A stretch of 64,000 nucleotides of DNA from Butyricicoccus sp. OM04-18BH (GCF_003481705.1 NZ_QULN01000003.1:248001-312000), one strand, 5' to 3'. Shown: positions 35,569-44,078, numbered from the stretch's first letter. Notes: generated by a model from the letters alone, not told the origin. Translations and numbers: made by a program.

Positions 35569-36822
35569 ATGAAACGAAGATTACTCGCAGGCGCACTCGC
35601 AGCTACAATGGCACTGAGTATGACCGCATGCGGCTCCGGCGGCGGCTCGACCGACACGCAGGGCAGCGGCTCGTCCGACGGCTCGCCCACCACGCTCAAC
35701 CTCATCCTGCGCGCAGGCGCATATGCAGACGTCATCAAGGAGTGCCTCCCCAAGTTCGAGGAGGAGCACAACGTAAAATGCGAGGTACAGGAGCTTTCCG
35801 AGTCCGACCTGTATTCCGGCATCGCCCTCGACGCCATCAACCAGAAGGGTTCCTACGACCTGTGCATGGTAGACGGCTCGTGGATGGCCGAGTTCACCGA
35901 AAACGGCGTGCTCGCCAACCTGTCCGACCTCGGCTATGAGCTCGACGACGACATTATCCCGGCGACCACCTCGATCTGTTATGTCGGCGACGACGTTTAC
36001 CTCGCTCCCTACTACGGCAACGTTACCGTCCTCATGCTCAACAAGGAGAACGTGAAAGCCGCAGGCTACACCGCAGACACCATCGAGTCGCTCGATGACG
36101 TGCTCGCCGTCTGCGAAAAGGCAAAGGCCGACGGCAAGAAGGGCTTCATCTACCGCGGCGACAGCCAGAACAACACGGTAGTCGACTTCCTGCCGATCCT
36201 GCTGAGCTACGGCGGCTGGGTCATCGACGACAGCAACAAGCCGACCGTCAACACCCAGGAATTCAAGGACGCCATGAACTTCTACCTCAAGCTCATCGCT
36301 ACCGGCGAAGCACAGGTCAAGGATGACCTCATCGCATCGGTCGACACCGGCGCTGGCACCATGGGCGTCGGCTGGCCGGGCTGGTACACCCCGACTGCTG
36401 ATTCCCCCGCGGACTACATCGCCCTCTCCGGCGCAGTATCCAAGGGCGGCGAGACCCACAACGCGAACGTTTACGGCATCTGGACCATCGGCATCCCGGC
36501 CAACAGCCAGAATCAGGAGCTCGCAGCCGAGCTGCTGACCTACCTGATGGACAAGGACGTTCAGAAGTCTACCGTAGACAAGGGCGGCGTTCCGTGCCGT
36601 TACTCCAGCCTGCAGGACCCCGAGATCCTCAAGACCTATCCGCAGTACGAAGTCGTATGCAAGGCGCTTGAAGGCGGCGTTTACCGTCCGGTCATCGCAG
36701 AATGGACCCAGTTCTACACCATCCTCGGCACCGAAATGGACAATATCATCAACGGCGTCAAGACCGTTGACCAGGGACTTGCTGACGCACAGTCTCAGCT
36801 GGAGACGCTGATGGCAGGCTGA
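35569..36822 (+). CDS. CUT1 sugar ABC transporter substrate-binding lipoprotein
   Basis: Surface lipoprotein that captures the sugar; 417 residues. Seen: a basic N-terminus and hydrophobic stretch ending in lipobox SMTAC with Cys 21 as the lipidated residue, a Gly/Ser-rich linker, then a type-1 extracellular binding domain with LAPYYGNVTVLMLNKENV near 140 and MGVGWPGWY near 265. AGGAG precedes the ATG. Codon use is more biased than in neighbouring genes. A hairpin after the gene probably reduces downstream expression. Ligand not identifiable. Confidence 0.93.
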   Translation: MKRRLLAGALAATMALSMTACGSGGGSTDTQGSGSSDGSPTTLNLILRAGAYADVIKECLPKFEEEHNVKCEVQELSESDLYSGIALDAINQKGSYDLCMVDGSWMAEFTENGVLANLSDLGYELDDDIIPATTSICYVGDDVYLAPYYGNVTVLMLNKENVKAAGYTADTIESLDDVLAVCEKAKADGKKGFIYRGDSQNNTVVDFLPILLSYGGWVIDDSNKPTVNTQEFKDAMNFYLKLIATGEAQVKDDLIASVDTGAGTMGVGWPGWYTPTADSPADYIALSGAVSKGGETHNANVYGIWTIGIPANSQNQELAAELLTYLMDKDVQKSTVDKGGVPCRYSSLQDPEILKTYPQYEVVCKALEGGVYRPVIAEWTQFYTILGTEMDNIINGVKTVDQGLADAQSQLETLMAG

Positions 36823-36880
36823 TGCCCCATCTCCCCTCCCTTTCTATGAGGCGTATCGCCTCGACTAACGGATGAAGAGC

Positions 36881-36923
36881 AGCCGGGTGCGGCTCACAGA
36901 CCGCTGCACCCGGCTGACTTTTT
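36881..36923 (+). terminator. Intra-operon terminator/attenuator hairpin after the binding-protein gene
   Basis: A 10-bp perfect stem (36881-36890 with 36906-36915) is followed by ACTTTTT. It lies between the binding protein and the second permease, so partial termination would set a high ratio of binding protein to membrane parts. Confidence 0.75.
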
Positions 36924-36955
36924 CCTCAACCTCCCGGAATTGCGAGGCCAGAATT

Positions 36956-37852
36956 ATGAAACGAACCCACACCAAACTCAATACCGCCGAAGGCCAGACC
37001 AAACGCTTCGGTGTCGGCATGCTTTCCCCGACCGTCGTCATCCTGCTGATCATGACGGCCTATCCGCTTATCTTTACCTTCTTCTACAGCTTCACCAACT
37101 ACAACCTGCTGCGCAATCTGCGCTCGCCGGCTAAAATCACCTTCTTCCAGAACTATGTCAAGCTGCTCAAGGACCCCTATTTCCAGCAGTCCATCTGGAA
37201 CACCGTCAAGTTCACCATCTTTGCAGTTATTTTTGAGATGCTCATCGGCTTTGCAATGGCACTGTTCGTCAACAGCCTGCACAAGGGTCAGAAAACCATG
37301 CGTACCCTGCTGCTGCTGCCTTATCTGCTGCCGACCGTTACGGTAGCGCTGAGCTGGCGCATGATGCTCTCCCCCAACTACGGCATCGTCAATCAGGTCC
37401 TGCAGGCGCTCCACCTGCCGGTCTTCAACTGGTTTTCCGATATTCGCACGGCGTTCGGCATGCTCGTCCTCATCGACGTATGGCAGAGCGCACCGTTCGT
37501 GTTCCTGCTGCTGTACGCAGCGCTCCAGAGCGTTCCCCAGGGTCAGTATGAGGCCGCGCGCATCGACGGCGCGAACTCGCTGAAGATCCTGTTCTACGTC
37601 ACCATCCCCAACATCAAGAACAGTCTTGCGCTCTGCGCTCTGCTGCGCACCATCGACAGCTTCCGTCTGTTCGACAAGGTAAACCTGCTGACCGGCGGCG
37701 GCCCCGCCAACAGCACCTCCACCATCACGCAGTACCTCTACAACTACGGCATCAAATCGCTCGACTTCGGCTTCGGCAGCGCCGGCGCCATCGTCATGAC
37801 CATACTGGTCCTCATCCTTTCCAGCGTTTACATCAAACGCGCGATCTCCTGA
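36956..37852 (+). CDS. CUT1 sugar ABC transporter permease (MalF-like)
   Basis: Inner-membrane partner permease; 298 residues with six helices. Seen: MLSPTVVILLIMTAYPLIFTF at the start, LLLPYLLPTVTVALSWRMM, and the EAA loop GQYEAARIDGANSLKILFYVT near 200. The ATG at 36956 has GAGG nine bases upstream; upstream in-frame codons run through the terminator hairpin and are rejected. The next gene begins six bases after the stop. Confidence 0.92.
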   Translation: MKRTHTKLNTAEGQTKRFGVGMLSPTVVILLIMTAYPLIFTFFYSFTNYNLLRNLRSPAKITFFQNYVKLLKDPYFQQSIWNTVKFTIFAVIFEMLIGFAMALFVNSLHKGQKTMRTLLLLPYLLPTVTVALSWRMMLSPNYGIVNQVLQALHLPVFNWFSDIRTAFGMLVLIDVWQSAPFVFLLLYAALQSVPQGQYEAARIDGANSLKILFYVTIPNIKNSLALCALLRTIDSFRLFDKVNLLTGGGPANSTSTITQYLYNYGIKSLDFGFGSAGAIVMTILVLILSSVYIKRAIS

Positions 37853-37858
37853 CTGCCT

Positions 37859-38854
37859 ATGAAACAGGATACTACCGAATTACGGCTCACCTTCATCAAC
37901 GTGGGCTACGGGGAAGCGATACTCATCGACGCCCCGGACGCGGCCCGGCCGGACGGACGCTTCTATGCGCTCATCGACGGCGGCAGCGCTGCGGACAGCG
38001 AGTTCGCCGACCGCACGAGCGGCCGCATCCGCGCAGAGGAGTATCTCGCCCCGCTTCCGCGGCTCGACCTCGCGGTCAGCACGCATATCCACGAGGATCA
38101 TCTCTGCGGTCTGCTCCGCGTGTGCCGCGATCATCCTCCCTCTGTGCTGCGGCAGACCCTGCCGCCCGGCTTTTACCGCTCGCTTCACCCGCTCGGCGAC
38201 GCCTCCGCGCGCAATCTGTCCGAGCGCAATTTTCTCGCGGCGCTCGATGACTACCGGAAGCTGTGCGCCCTTGTCGAGCAGCATGGCGGCTGCATCGAGC
38301 AGAGCCTTGCGGGCGATACGCTGACGCTCGCGCCCGGCCTCACCGCCGAGGTGCTCGCCCCGTCGGGGACGCGCGCCGCCGCGCTCACTGCCTCCATGCA
38401 GGAGCTTTACCGCACGCCGCAGGGCGTGCCGGAATTCCGCGAAAAGCTGGACGCGCTCGACGCCTCGATGAACAATTTCAGCTTGATCCTGCGGCTGGCG
38501 TTCGGCAAAACCCGCATTCTGCTGCCGGGCGACACCAACCGCGCCGGCTACGGCGGCATACCGCCCGAAAAGCTCGCCGCCGACCTCTTCAAGGTCGGCC
38601 ATCACGGTCAGCTCGACGGCGCGGACGCGGCGCTTGTAAATGCAGTCCGACCGCGGTTTTCCGTCTGCTGTGCATCGAGCGACCGCCGCTACAACAGTGC
38701 TCACCCCGACACCATGCGCCTGCTGAAGGACAGCGGCGCCGAACTTTACTTTTCCGACTGTCCCCCCGTGGACGGTCAGTCCATTCCGCCCCACCGGGCA
38801 CTCGAATTCACCATCTGTGCGGACGGCGCGGCAAGCGTCCGTTATCTTCCCTGA
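37859..38854 (+). CDS. Metallo-beta-lactamase-fold hydrolase (ComEC-like) inside the sugar ABC operon
   Basis: Predicted soluble metal hydrolase of 331 residues. Seen: LTFINVGYGEAILID at the start, the zinc motif HIHEDH near 78, LLPGDTN near 221 and KVGHHGQ near 240, the order found in the C-terminal MBL domain of ComEC proteins. No membrane helices and no signal peptide. It lies six bases after the MalF-like gene and 33 before the ATPase, with only a weak binding site, so it is probably translated by coupling. Its role with a sugar importer is unclear; nuclease or phosphodiesterase activity is possible. Confidence 0.82.
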   Translation: MKQDTTELRLTFINVGYGEAILIDAPDAARPDGRFYALIDGGSAADSEFADRTSGRIRAEEYLAPLPRLDLAVSTHIHEDHLCGLLRVCRDHPPSVLRQTLPPGFYRSLHPLGDASARNLSERNFLAALDDYRKLCALVEQHGGCIEQSLAGDTLTLAPGLTAEVLAPSGTRAAALTASMQELYRTPQGVPEFREKLDALDASMNNFSLILRLAFGKTRILLPGDTNRAGYGGIPPEKLAADLFKVGHHGQLDGADAALVNAVRPRFSVCCASSDRRYNSAHPDTMRLLKDSGAELYFSDCPPVDGQSIPPHRALEFTICADGAASVRYLP

Positions 38855-38887
38855 GCGTCCGCCGATGTACAAGAGAAGGAGCAAGAC

Positions 38888-40069
38888 ATGGCTGAAGTAA
38901 TCCTTAAAAACATCAAAAAGGTCTATCCGCATCAGGATGGCAAAAAGAAGAAGAAAAAGGGCGCGGAGGAGCGCAGAAGCAACCTCACCGTGACCGACGA
39001 AGGCGTACTCGCCGTGCATGACTTCAATCTTTCCATCAAGGACAAGGAGTTTATCGTTCTCGTCGGCCCGTCCGGCTGCGGCAAGTCCACCACCCTGCGC
39101 ATGGTCGCAGGTCTCGAGGAGATCTCGGGCGGCGAGCTGTACATCGACGGCACGCTCGTCAACGACGTTGCGCCGAAGGACCGCGACATCGCGATGGTAT
39201 TCCAGAACTACGCGCTCTATCCGCATATGACGGTCGCGGAGAACATGGCGTTTCCGCTCAAGCTGCGCAAGGTTCCCAAGGAGGAGATCGCGCAGCGCGT
39301 CGCGCAGGCCGCGAACATCCTCGGCATTACCGAGTATCTCGACCGCAAGCCGAAGGCGCTCTCCGGCGGCCAGCGTCAGCGCGTCGCCATCGGCCGCGCG
39401 ATCGTGCGCGAACCCAAGGTCCTGCTCATGGACGAGCCGCTGTCCAATCTGGACGCCAAGCTCCGCAACCAGATGCGTGCCGAGCTCATCAAGCTGCGCC
39501 AGCGCATCGACACCACCTTCATCTACGTTACCCACGACCAGACCGAGGCGATGACCCTCGGCGACCGCATCGTTATCATGAAGGACGGCCTCATTCAGCA
39601 GATCGGCACGCCGCAGGAGGTCTTTGACCACCCGGCGAACCTGTTCGTTGCCGGCTTCATCGGTATGCCGCAGATGAACTTCTACAAGGCCGAGCTCGTG
39701 CAGGAGGACGGAAGGTATGCCGTCGTCCTCGACGGGGCCAAGGTTTTCCTCTCGGACGAAAAACAGGCCAAGCTCAAGAAGAACAACGTAAAGACCGGCG
39801 CGGTCACACTCGGCGTGCGTCCGGAGCACCTGCTGCTCACCGGCGACCCGGCTTCCATGATCAGCGGCAAGGTTGACGTCAGCGAAATGATGGGCAGCGC
39901 GGTCCATCTCCACATCTCCGCCTGCGGCACGGATACCATCATCATCGTGCCGACCGCAGAGCTTGAAAACGCGAACGCCTACGCCATCGGCTCGGAGGTT
40001 TCGTTCACCTTCAGCGGCGCCACCGCTCACCTGTTCGACCGCGAGACCGGTCTCAATCTTGAAGCCTGA
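38888..40069 (+). CDS. Sugar ABC transporter ATPase (MsmK/UgpC type) with Lys-rich insertion
   Basis: Cytosolic ATPase that powers CUT1 importers; 393 residues. Seen: Walker A GPSGCGKST near 60, signature LSGGQRQR, Walker B VLLMDEPLSNLD, switch His in VTHDQTEA, and a C-terminal regulatory OB-like domain. Between the first strand (IKKVYP) and DFNLSIKD there are about 25 extra residues (13-37), including six consecutive Lys in GKKKKKKGAEERR, absent from typical relatives. AGAAGGAG precedes the ATG. As MsmK-type ATPases serve several importers, it may act beyond this operon. Confidence 0.93.
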   Translation: MAEVILKNIKKVYPHQDGKKKKKKGAEERRSNLTVTDEGVLAVHDFNLSIKDKEFIVLVGPSGCGKSTTLRMVAGLEEISGGELYIDGTLVNDVAPKDRDIAMVFQNYALYPHMTVAENMAFPLKLRKVPKEEIAQRVAQAANILGITEYLDRKPKALSGGQRQRVAIGRAIVREPKVLLMDEPLSNLDAKLRNQMRAELIKLRQRIDTTFIYVTHDQTEAMTLGDRIVIMKDGLIQQIGTPQEVFDHPANLFVAGFIGMPQMNFYKAELVQEDGRYAVVLDGAKVFLSDEKQAKLKKNNVKTGAVTLGVRPEHLLLTGDPASMISGKVDVSEMMGSAVHLHISACGTDTIIIVPTAELENANAYAIGSEVSFTFSGATAHLFDRETGLNLEA

Positions 40070-40130
40070 CCCTAACCTAATACCTCCCTTTTTCGTTTTC
40101 CGGTCTCAGTCCGGGCCGGAAAAGACAAAG

Positions 40131-40163
40131 ACCCCGCTGCGGTTTTGTGCACCGCAGCGGGGT
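40131..40163. terminator. Terminator between the ABC operon and the second LtaS-like gene
   Basis: A 13-bp perfect stem (40131-40143 with 40151-40163) with a seven-base loop lies between convergent genes. T-richness follows on both strands but is interrupted by C or G. Confidence 0.82.
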
Positions 40164-40169
40164 CCTTCT

Positions 40170-42035
40170 TTATGAGACCGGAGCCGCAAACAGGCTGCTC
40201 TGCCTGTCTGCGCCGCCGAACAGCTCGTTATACTGTACGGTCTGATACTGCCTGATGAGGTCGGTCATTTCGGTCGTCTCGAGGTGGCTGTATGCGTTGC
40301 CCTCGCTGTCGAAATAGCCGGCAAACGTCATCGCCGGAATGGTCTTCGTCAAATTCCAGAGATAGGAGCCGAACGCGCTCGTCTGGATGCCTGCGTCGCG
40401 CAGAACGTACTGCGCGAGGAAGTTCAGGCTCGTGATGCCCGGCTTTTCGCCGGTCAGCGGATAGTTCGCCCAGATGACGAACGGCACCTTGAACTTATCC
40501 ATGTACTGCTCCATGGTCATGCCGTCCTCCGAGACGCCGTAGGCCATGTCGAGAAATTCCTGTTCGACCGACGGCTGATGGTCGCCGAACATGACGATGA
40601 TGGTCGGCTCGGTCTGCTGCTCGAAATACTCGACGAGCTGACGGAACGCCTCGTCGGTCTTGTTCGCAAGAGTCAGATACTGCTCCGCCTTGGGATACGC
40701 GCCCGGTGCATCCTCGACGGTCACTTCGGCCGGATAATCCTCGACCGTATACGCGCCGTGGTTCTGGATGGTGACGTTGAACAGGAAAAGCGGCGTGCCC
40801 TCCTGCTTGTGCTCGAACTCCCAGATGACCTGCCTGAAATCCGAGTCATCGCTGACGTAGCCGTGCTCGTCGGTCTGCGGAACATCCATATCGTCGCCGC
40901 ACTTGAACGAGTCAAAGCCAAGGCGCGGATATGCTATATTGCGCTGCCACGAGGTCTTTTCGCCCGGATGGAAGGCGCGCGTTTCGTAGCCGTATCCCTT
41001 CAAAAGCGTCGCGAGCGAGTCGGACGCGCCGAGGATGTACTGCTGATACGGGATGCTGCCCGACGGCAGGAAGGCCATCGAATCGCCCGTCAGAAACTCA
41101 AACTCACTCGTGCTCGTGCCTGCGCCGAACACAGAGGTATAGGCATGACCGACGACCGCGTTATCCAGACTTTTGATGTAATCCATCGTGCTCTCGCTCA
41201 GCGTTATGTTGCCGAAATCCTCGAAATCCGCCCAGGACTCGTTCATAATGGCGAGGATGTTCGGGTGCTGCGTCGAAACCGCGGGCAGCGGATCGGCTTT
41301 CGCTCCGCTCACGATAGCCGAGACGGTCTCCGGCGCCGTATCCTCCGGCTGCTCGACCTCCATGAACTCGGTATTGCGCAGAAACTCCGCGACCGCGCCG
41401 CTCGAGCGGTATACGCTCGTCTGGTCCCAGACGTCGGTCTTGACGCCGAACAGGCCGAGCAGCTGCGGATGCAGCACCGGAATGAGACAGATCGCACCGG
41501 CGAGCACCATCATCATGCGGCGGCGGAAGCCGCCGGGTGCGACGCGGAAGCGGTCCTCACCGTACTGATGGCGCAGGCTCCACGCGAGCACCACGAGCAG
41601 GATGACGCCCACGACCATCTCCCAGGTCACCGCAAACTGATAGCTGTCCGCGACAGCTGCGGCGGTGCCCAGCGCGGAGAAGTCCCACGGCAGGATGGGC
41701 GTGCCGCGGAAGTTCGAGACAAAATAATTTGCCGTACCCCACGCGCCTGCCAGCAGATGCAGCAGCACGCTGAACCGCGCGACATGGCCGAACAGGCCGC
41801 ACGCGAGCCAGTAGACCGCGCCGAGACAGATCCAGTTCGCAAGCGCCGCGCCGGGATTGATCTCCCACGGCATCGCGCCGAAAAAGAACTGCATCAGCCA
41901 GAATGCGGTGAGCGGCGAGATCAGCAGCACAAGAATCCGCTCCCTGCGGCAGCGGCTCGCCTGCTTCCATGCCGTCCTCCCCTGCGCCGCAAGGTTTTTC
42001 ACCCGGCGTGCTAAGGATAAAATGAGTTTTTTCAT
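40170..42035 (-). CDS. LtaS-like membrane sulfatase (LTA synthase family), copy 2
   Basis: Membrane enzyme of 621 residues, paralogous to the gene at 4.6-6.6 kb. Seen: about five membrane segments in residues 34-192, then an extracellular sulfatase domain with NILAIMNESWAD (Glu near 266), nucleophile Thr in GAGTSTSEFEF near 307, FNVTIQNHGAY and FGDHQP. Both paralogues share an FRGTP...GTAA.VA segment after the third membrane helix, which points to one subfamily. A consensus promoter precedes it, and GGGGAGA lies before the ATG. Likely envelope polymer synthesis; the precise group transferred is not readable. Confidence 0.85.
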   Translation of the reverse strand: MKKLILSLARRVKNLAAQGRTAWKQASRCRRERILVLLISPLTAFWLMQFFFGAMPWEINPGAALANWICLGAVYWLACGLFGHVARFSVLLHLLAGAWGTANYFVSNFRGTPILPWDFSALGTAAAVADSYQFAVTWEMVVGVILLVVLAWSLRHQYGEDRFRVAPGGFRRRMMMVLAGAICLIPVLHPQLLGLFGVKTDVWDQTSVYRSSGAVAEFLRNTEFMEVEQPEDTAPETVSAIVSGAKADPLPAVSTQHPNILAIMNESWADFEDFGNITLSESTMDYIKSLDNAVVGHAYTSVFGAGTSTSEFEFLTGDSMAFLPSGSIPYQQYILGASDSLATLLKGYGYETRAFHPGEKTSWQRNIAYPRLGFDSFKCGDDMDVPQTDEHGYVSDDSDFRQVIWEFEHKQEGTPLFLFNVTIQNHGAYTVEDYPAEVTVEDAPGAYPKAEQYLTLANKTDEAFRQLVEYFEQQTEPTIIVMFGDHQPSVEQEFLDMAYGVSEDGMTMEQYMDKFKVPFVIWANYPLTGEKPGITSLNFLAQYVLRDAGIQTSAFGSYLWNLTKTIPAMTFAGYFDSEGNAYSHLETTEMTDLIRQYQTVQYNELFGGADRQSSLFAAPVS

Positions 42036-42097
42036 ACATTTCTCCCCGATTTTTCACAGTATGTCAAGTCGTAAATTCTATCTTCCACAAGTGCGAA

Positions 42098-42126
42098 ATT
42101 ATACACGAAAATCAGAGAAATGTCAA
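42098..42126 (-). promoter_or_regulatory. Consensus sigma-A promoter of the second LtaS-like gene
   Basis: On the minus strand perfect TTGACA (42121-42126) and perfect TATAAT (42098-42103) are 17 bases apart. The gene-free stretch 42036-42375 holds this promoter and the tRNA terminator at 42341-42372; I see nothing else in 42130-42340. Confidence 0.93.
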
Positions 42127-42340
42127 GTTTATGTAAAAATGAACCTGTAAAAAGTGACAAACCGGAATGCAGCTTTCTCCCGTTCGGACAGGACTTTCCG
42201 TACATTTCCGACATTTCGCCTCGGAAATACGGCAAAAAGCGGTGCCTCCGCGCCGGGATTTTTTCGCAGTTTGCACGAATTCAAATGATTTTTTCGTCTA
42301 ACTGACGATTTTTCGCGCAGGATTTTTCCGCAAACGCAAC

Positions 42341-42372
42341 AAATCCCCGTGATCTTACGATCACGAGGATTT
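42341..42372 (-). terminator. Hairpin downstream of the tRNA-Ser pair
   Basis: Arms 42341-42354 and 42359-42372 pair over 14 positions with one mismatch around a four-base loop, starting three bases past the 3' end of tRNA-Ser(GCU). The T-tract is weak. Confidence 0.65.
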
Positions 42373-42375
42373 ATA

Positions 42376-42466
42376 TGGCGGAGACGGAGAGATTTGAACT
42401 CTCGCGCCGATTTCTCGACCTACTCCCTTAGCAGGGGAGCCCCTTCACCAGCTTGGGTACGTCTCC
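42376..42466 (-). tRNA. tRNA-Ser(GCU)
   Basis: Minus-strand cloverleaf of 91 bases: acceptor GGAGACG pairs with CGTCTCC, the CCA is encoded (42376-42378), the anticodon GCT (42430-42432) sits in a CTCCC/GGGAG stem, there is a long class II variable arm, and the T-loop is GTTCAAATC. It reads AGC/AGU codons. Confidence 0.96.
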
Positions 42467-42524
42467 ATGTCAAGTTATGCAGTTTTCGTGGTTTTTCCTG
42501 CCCGTTTCAGCTAAATAAAAAATT

Positions 42525-42613
42525 TGGCGGAACGGGTGGGATTCGAACCCACGCGCCCTTTCGGACAAACGGTTTTCAAGACCGCCTCGTTATGACCGCT
42601 TCGATACCGTTCC
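42525..42613 (-). tRNA. tRNA-Ser(UGA)
   Basis: Minus-strand cloverleaf of 89 bases: acceptor GGAACGG pairs with CCGTTCC, the CCA is encoded (42525-42527), the anticodon TGA (42576-42578) lies in a CGGTC/ACCG-type stem, there is a long variable arm and the T-loop GGTTCGAATCC. It reads UCA and related codons. Co-transcribed with the tRNA-Ser(GCU) 58 bases downstream. Confidence 0.96.
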
Positions 42614-42638
42614 GTGTCTTGCCCGATAAGCAAGATTT

Positions 42639-42667
42639 ATTATACAGCATCAGGCGTCTTATGTCAA
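42639..42667 (-). promoter_or_regulatory. Consensus promoter of the tRNA-Ser pair
   Basis: On the minus strand perfect TTGACA (42662-42667) and TATAAT (42639-42644) are 17 bases apart, 25 bases before the first tRNA. Confidence 0.93.
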
Positions 42668-42698
42668 CTCTTTTTTTGCAAATATCTGAAAAGAAACT

Positions 42699-42720
42699 GC
42701 CCGGAGCTTGTGCCCCGGGC
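42699..42720 (-). terminator. Putative terminator of the ArsC/Spx-like gene
   Basis: GCCCGG/CCGGGC arms (42699-42704, 42715-42720) are followed on the minus strand by AGTTTCTTTTC, an imperfect T-tract, 10 bases after the stop codon. Confidence 0.6.
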
Positions 42721-42730
42721 AAAACGGTGC

Positions 42731-43084
42731 TTATCCGTTCAGCTTCTCCAGCCATTCCTTTTCCCTGAAGCCAGGAAGCGCGAAGTCCTCCCCGATGAGC
42801 AGCGGACGCTTGACGAGCATGCCGTCGGTCGCGAGCAGCGCGTACTGCTCGTCCTCGCTCATTTCGGGCAGACGATCCTTGAGGCCGAGCGCCTTGTACT
42901 GAAGGCCGCTCGTATTGAAAAACCGCTTGAGCGGCAGACCGCTGCGGCGGTGCCAGTCGCGCAGCTCCGCCTCGGTCGGGTTGTCCGTCTTGATGTCGCG
43001 CTCCTCAAAGGAGATTTCCTGCTCTTCCAGCCATTTTCTGGCCTTTGCACAGGTCGAGCATTTGGGGTAGCATACAAAAAGCAT
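42731..43084 (-). CDS. ArsC/Spx-family thioredoxin-fold protein
   Basis: Cytosolic protein of 117 residues. Seen: redox motif CSTC at the start of the fold (YPKCSTCAKARKWL), a middle helix DWHRRSGLPLKRFFNTSG, and the KRPLLIG segment typical of the ArsC/Spx/YffB family. Spx proteins bind RNA polymerase, whereas ArsC proteins reduce arsenate; neither partner gene nor ars operon is near, so the role is undecided. The ATG at 43082-43084 follows GAGGAGG and is 12 bases after the membrane-protein gene, hence one operon. Confidence 0.87.
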   Translation of the reverse strand: MLFVCYPKCSTCAKARKWLEEQEISFEERDIKTDNPTEAELRDWHRRSGLPLKRFFNTSGLQYKALGLKDRLPEMSEDEQYALLATDGMLVKRPLLIGEDFALPGFREKEWLEKLNG

Positions 43085-43096
43085 ATGGTCTCCTCC

Positions 43097-43933
43097 TCAT
43101 TCCGCGTGATCTGCGTTTTTCGAGCACAGCACGAAAAGCTGCGCGAGCACATAGATGCAGGCCGCCGCCGACAGGCCGCTGCGCAGCAGCATCTTGCCCG
43201 GCCACGCGACCGAGGTCACGCCCATCAGACGAGCGAGGCCGTAGCCGCCGAGGTCGGAGAACGACATGACTGCCGCGAGCGCACCGGACAGCGCGAGCAG
43301 CATCGGCTGCGGACGGCCGTAGAGCAGACGCGCGATGTGATAGAACGCGAACACGAGCATGACGTCCGCGAGCAGGCCGAACGCAAACAGCGGCAGGCGC
43401 GGGTCGGTGCAGGTCATGCGGTAGTTGACGAGCAGGTGCAGCGCGCTCCAGAACAGCGGCAGCAGCACGCATTTCGCCGCATCCGACGTCATGTAGGACG
43501 CGCCCTGCGCCTTGGTGAAGGCGATCATGCACACACCGCTGCCGATTCCCGTGATCGAGTAGACGATCTCGAGCACATGCGACCACAGCGCCGCGCCTTC
43601 CTCCTGCGCGGTAAAGGTGAAGCAGAGATAGCCTGCGCTGCCGGCGATGAGCAGCAGTCCGGCGATGACGGCTGTCATGCGAAACAGCGCGTGATCCGTA
43701 CCGAGCAGCTTTTCAAACGGCACGCTTTCCTTCTCGCGCAGCGGCGCGGCAAGTACGCCGTACAGCACGGCGCACAGCACGAAGAATACGGTGCAGACCC
43801 ATACCCACGGACTGCCTGCCGTCGGCAGACCGCTGTCAACATCAAAGCCGTTCAGCAGATGCAGCGCGCGCAGACCGATACCGGGGATTGCGAGCGCCGC
43901 TGCTGCCAGCGGCAGAAGCTTCGTTTTATTCAT
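43097..43933 (-). CDS. Hypothetical polytopic membrane protein
   Basis: Unrecognised protein of 278 residues with about eight membrane helices (first at 7-27, then 45-65, 85-107, 118-140, 150-170, 183-203, 212-230, 243-270). Loops carry few motifs; KEKESVPFEKLLGTDH lies after the second helix. The ATG at 43931-43933 follows TGGAGGA. It precedes the ArsC/Spx-like gene in one operon. No family or function can be given. Confidence 0.72.
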   Translation of the reverse strand: MNKTKLLPLAAAALAIPGIGLRALHLLNGFDVDSGLPTAGSPWVWVCTVFFVLCAVLYGVLAAPLREKESVPFEKLLGTDHALFRMTAVIAGLLLIAGSAGYLCFTFTAQEEGAALWSHVLEIVYSITGIGSGVCMIAFTKAQGASYMTSDAAKCVLLPLFWSALHLLVNYRMTCTDPRLPLFAFGLLADVMLVFAFYHIARLLYGRPQPMLLALSGALAAVMSFSDLGGYGLARLMGVTSVAWPGKMLLRSGLSAAACIYVLAQLFVLCSKNADHAE

Positions 43934-43998
43934 TTGGTTTTTCCTCCAGTAAAAAGCTCGTTTTCCTGCCGCTGCGTGCAGCAGGCAATACCGTGTTC

Positions 43999-44027
43999 AG
44001 TATAGCACATTCTCCGGCCGTCGGCAA
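43999..44027 (-). promoter_or_regulatory. Promoter of the membrane-protein/ArsC operon
   Basis: On the minus strand TTGCCG (44022-44027) and TATACT (43999-44004) are 17 bases apart. Confidence 0.7.
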
Positions 44028-44033
44028 GCAAAA

Positions 44034-44054
44034 GGACCGCACAGTGTGCGGTCC
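44034..44054 (-). terminator. Terminator of the cation/proton antiporter gene
   Basis: Ten-base arms (44034-44043 with 44045-44054) form a tight hairpin followed on the minus strand by TTTTGCTTG, 24 bases after the stop codon. Confidence 0.8.
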
Positions 44055-44078
44055 TCAGATAACATTTCGCGAAAGTCT

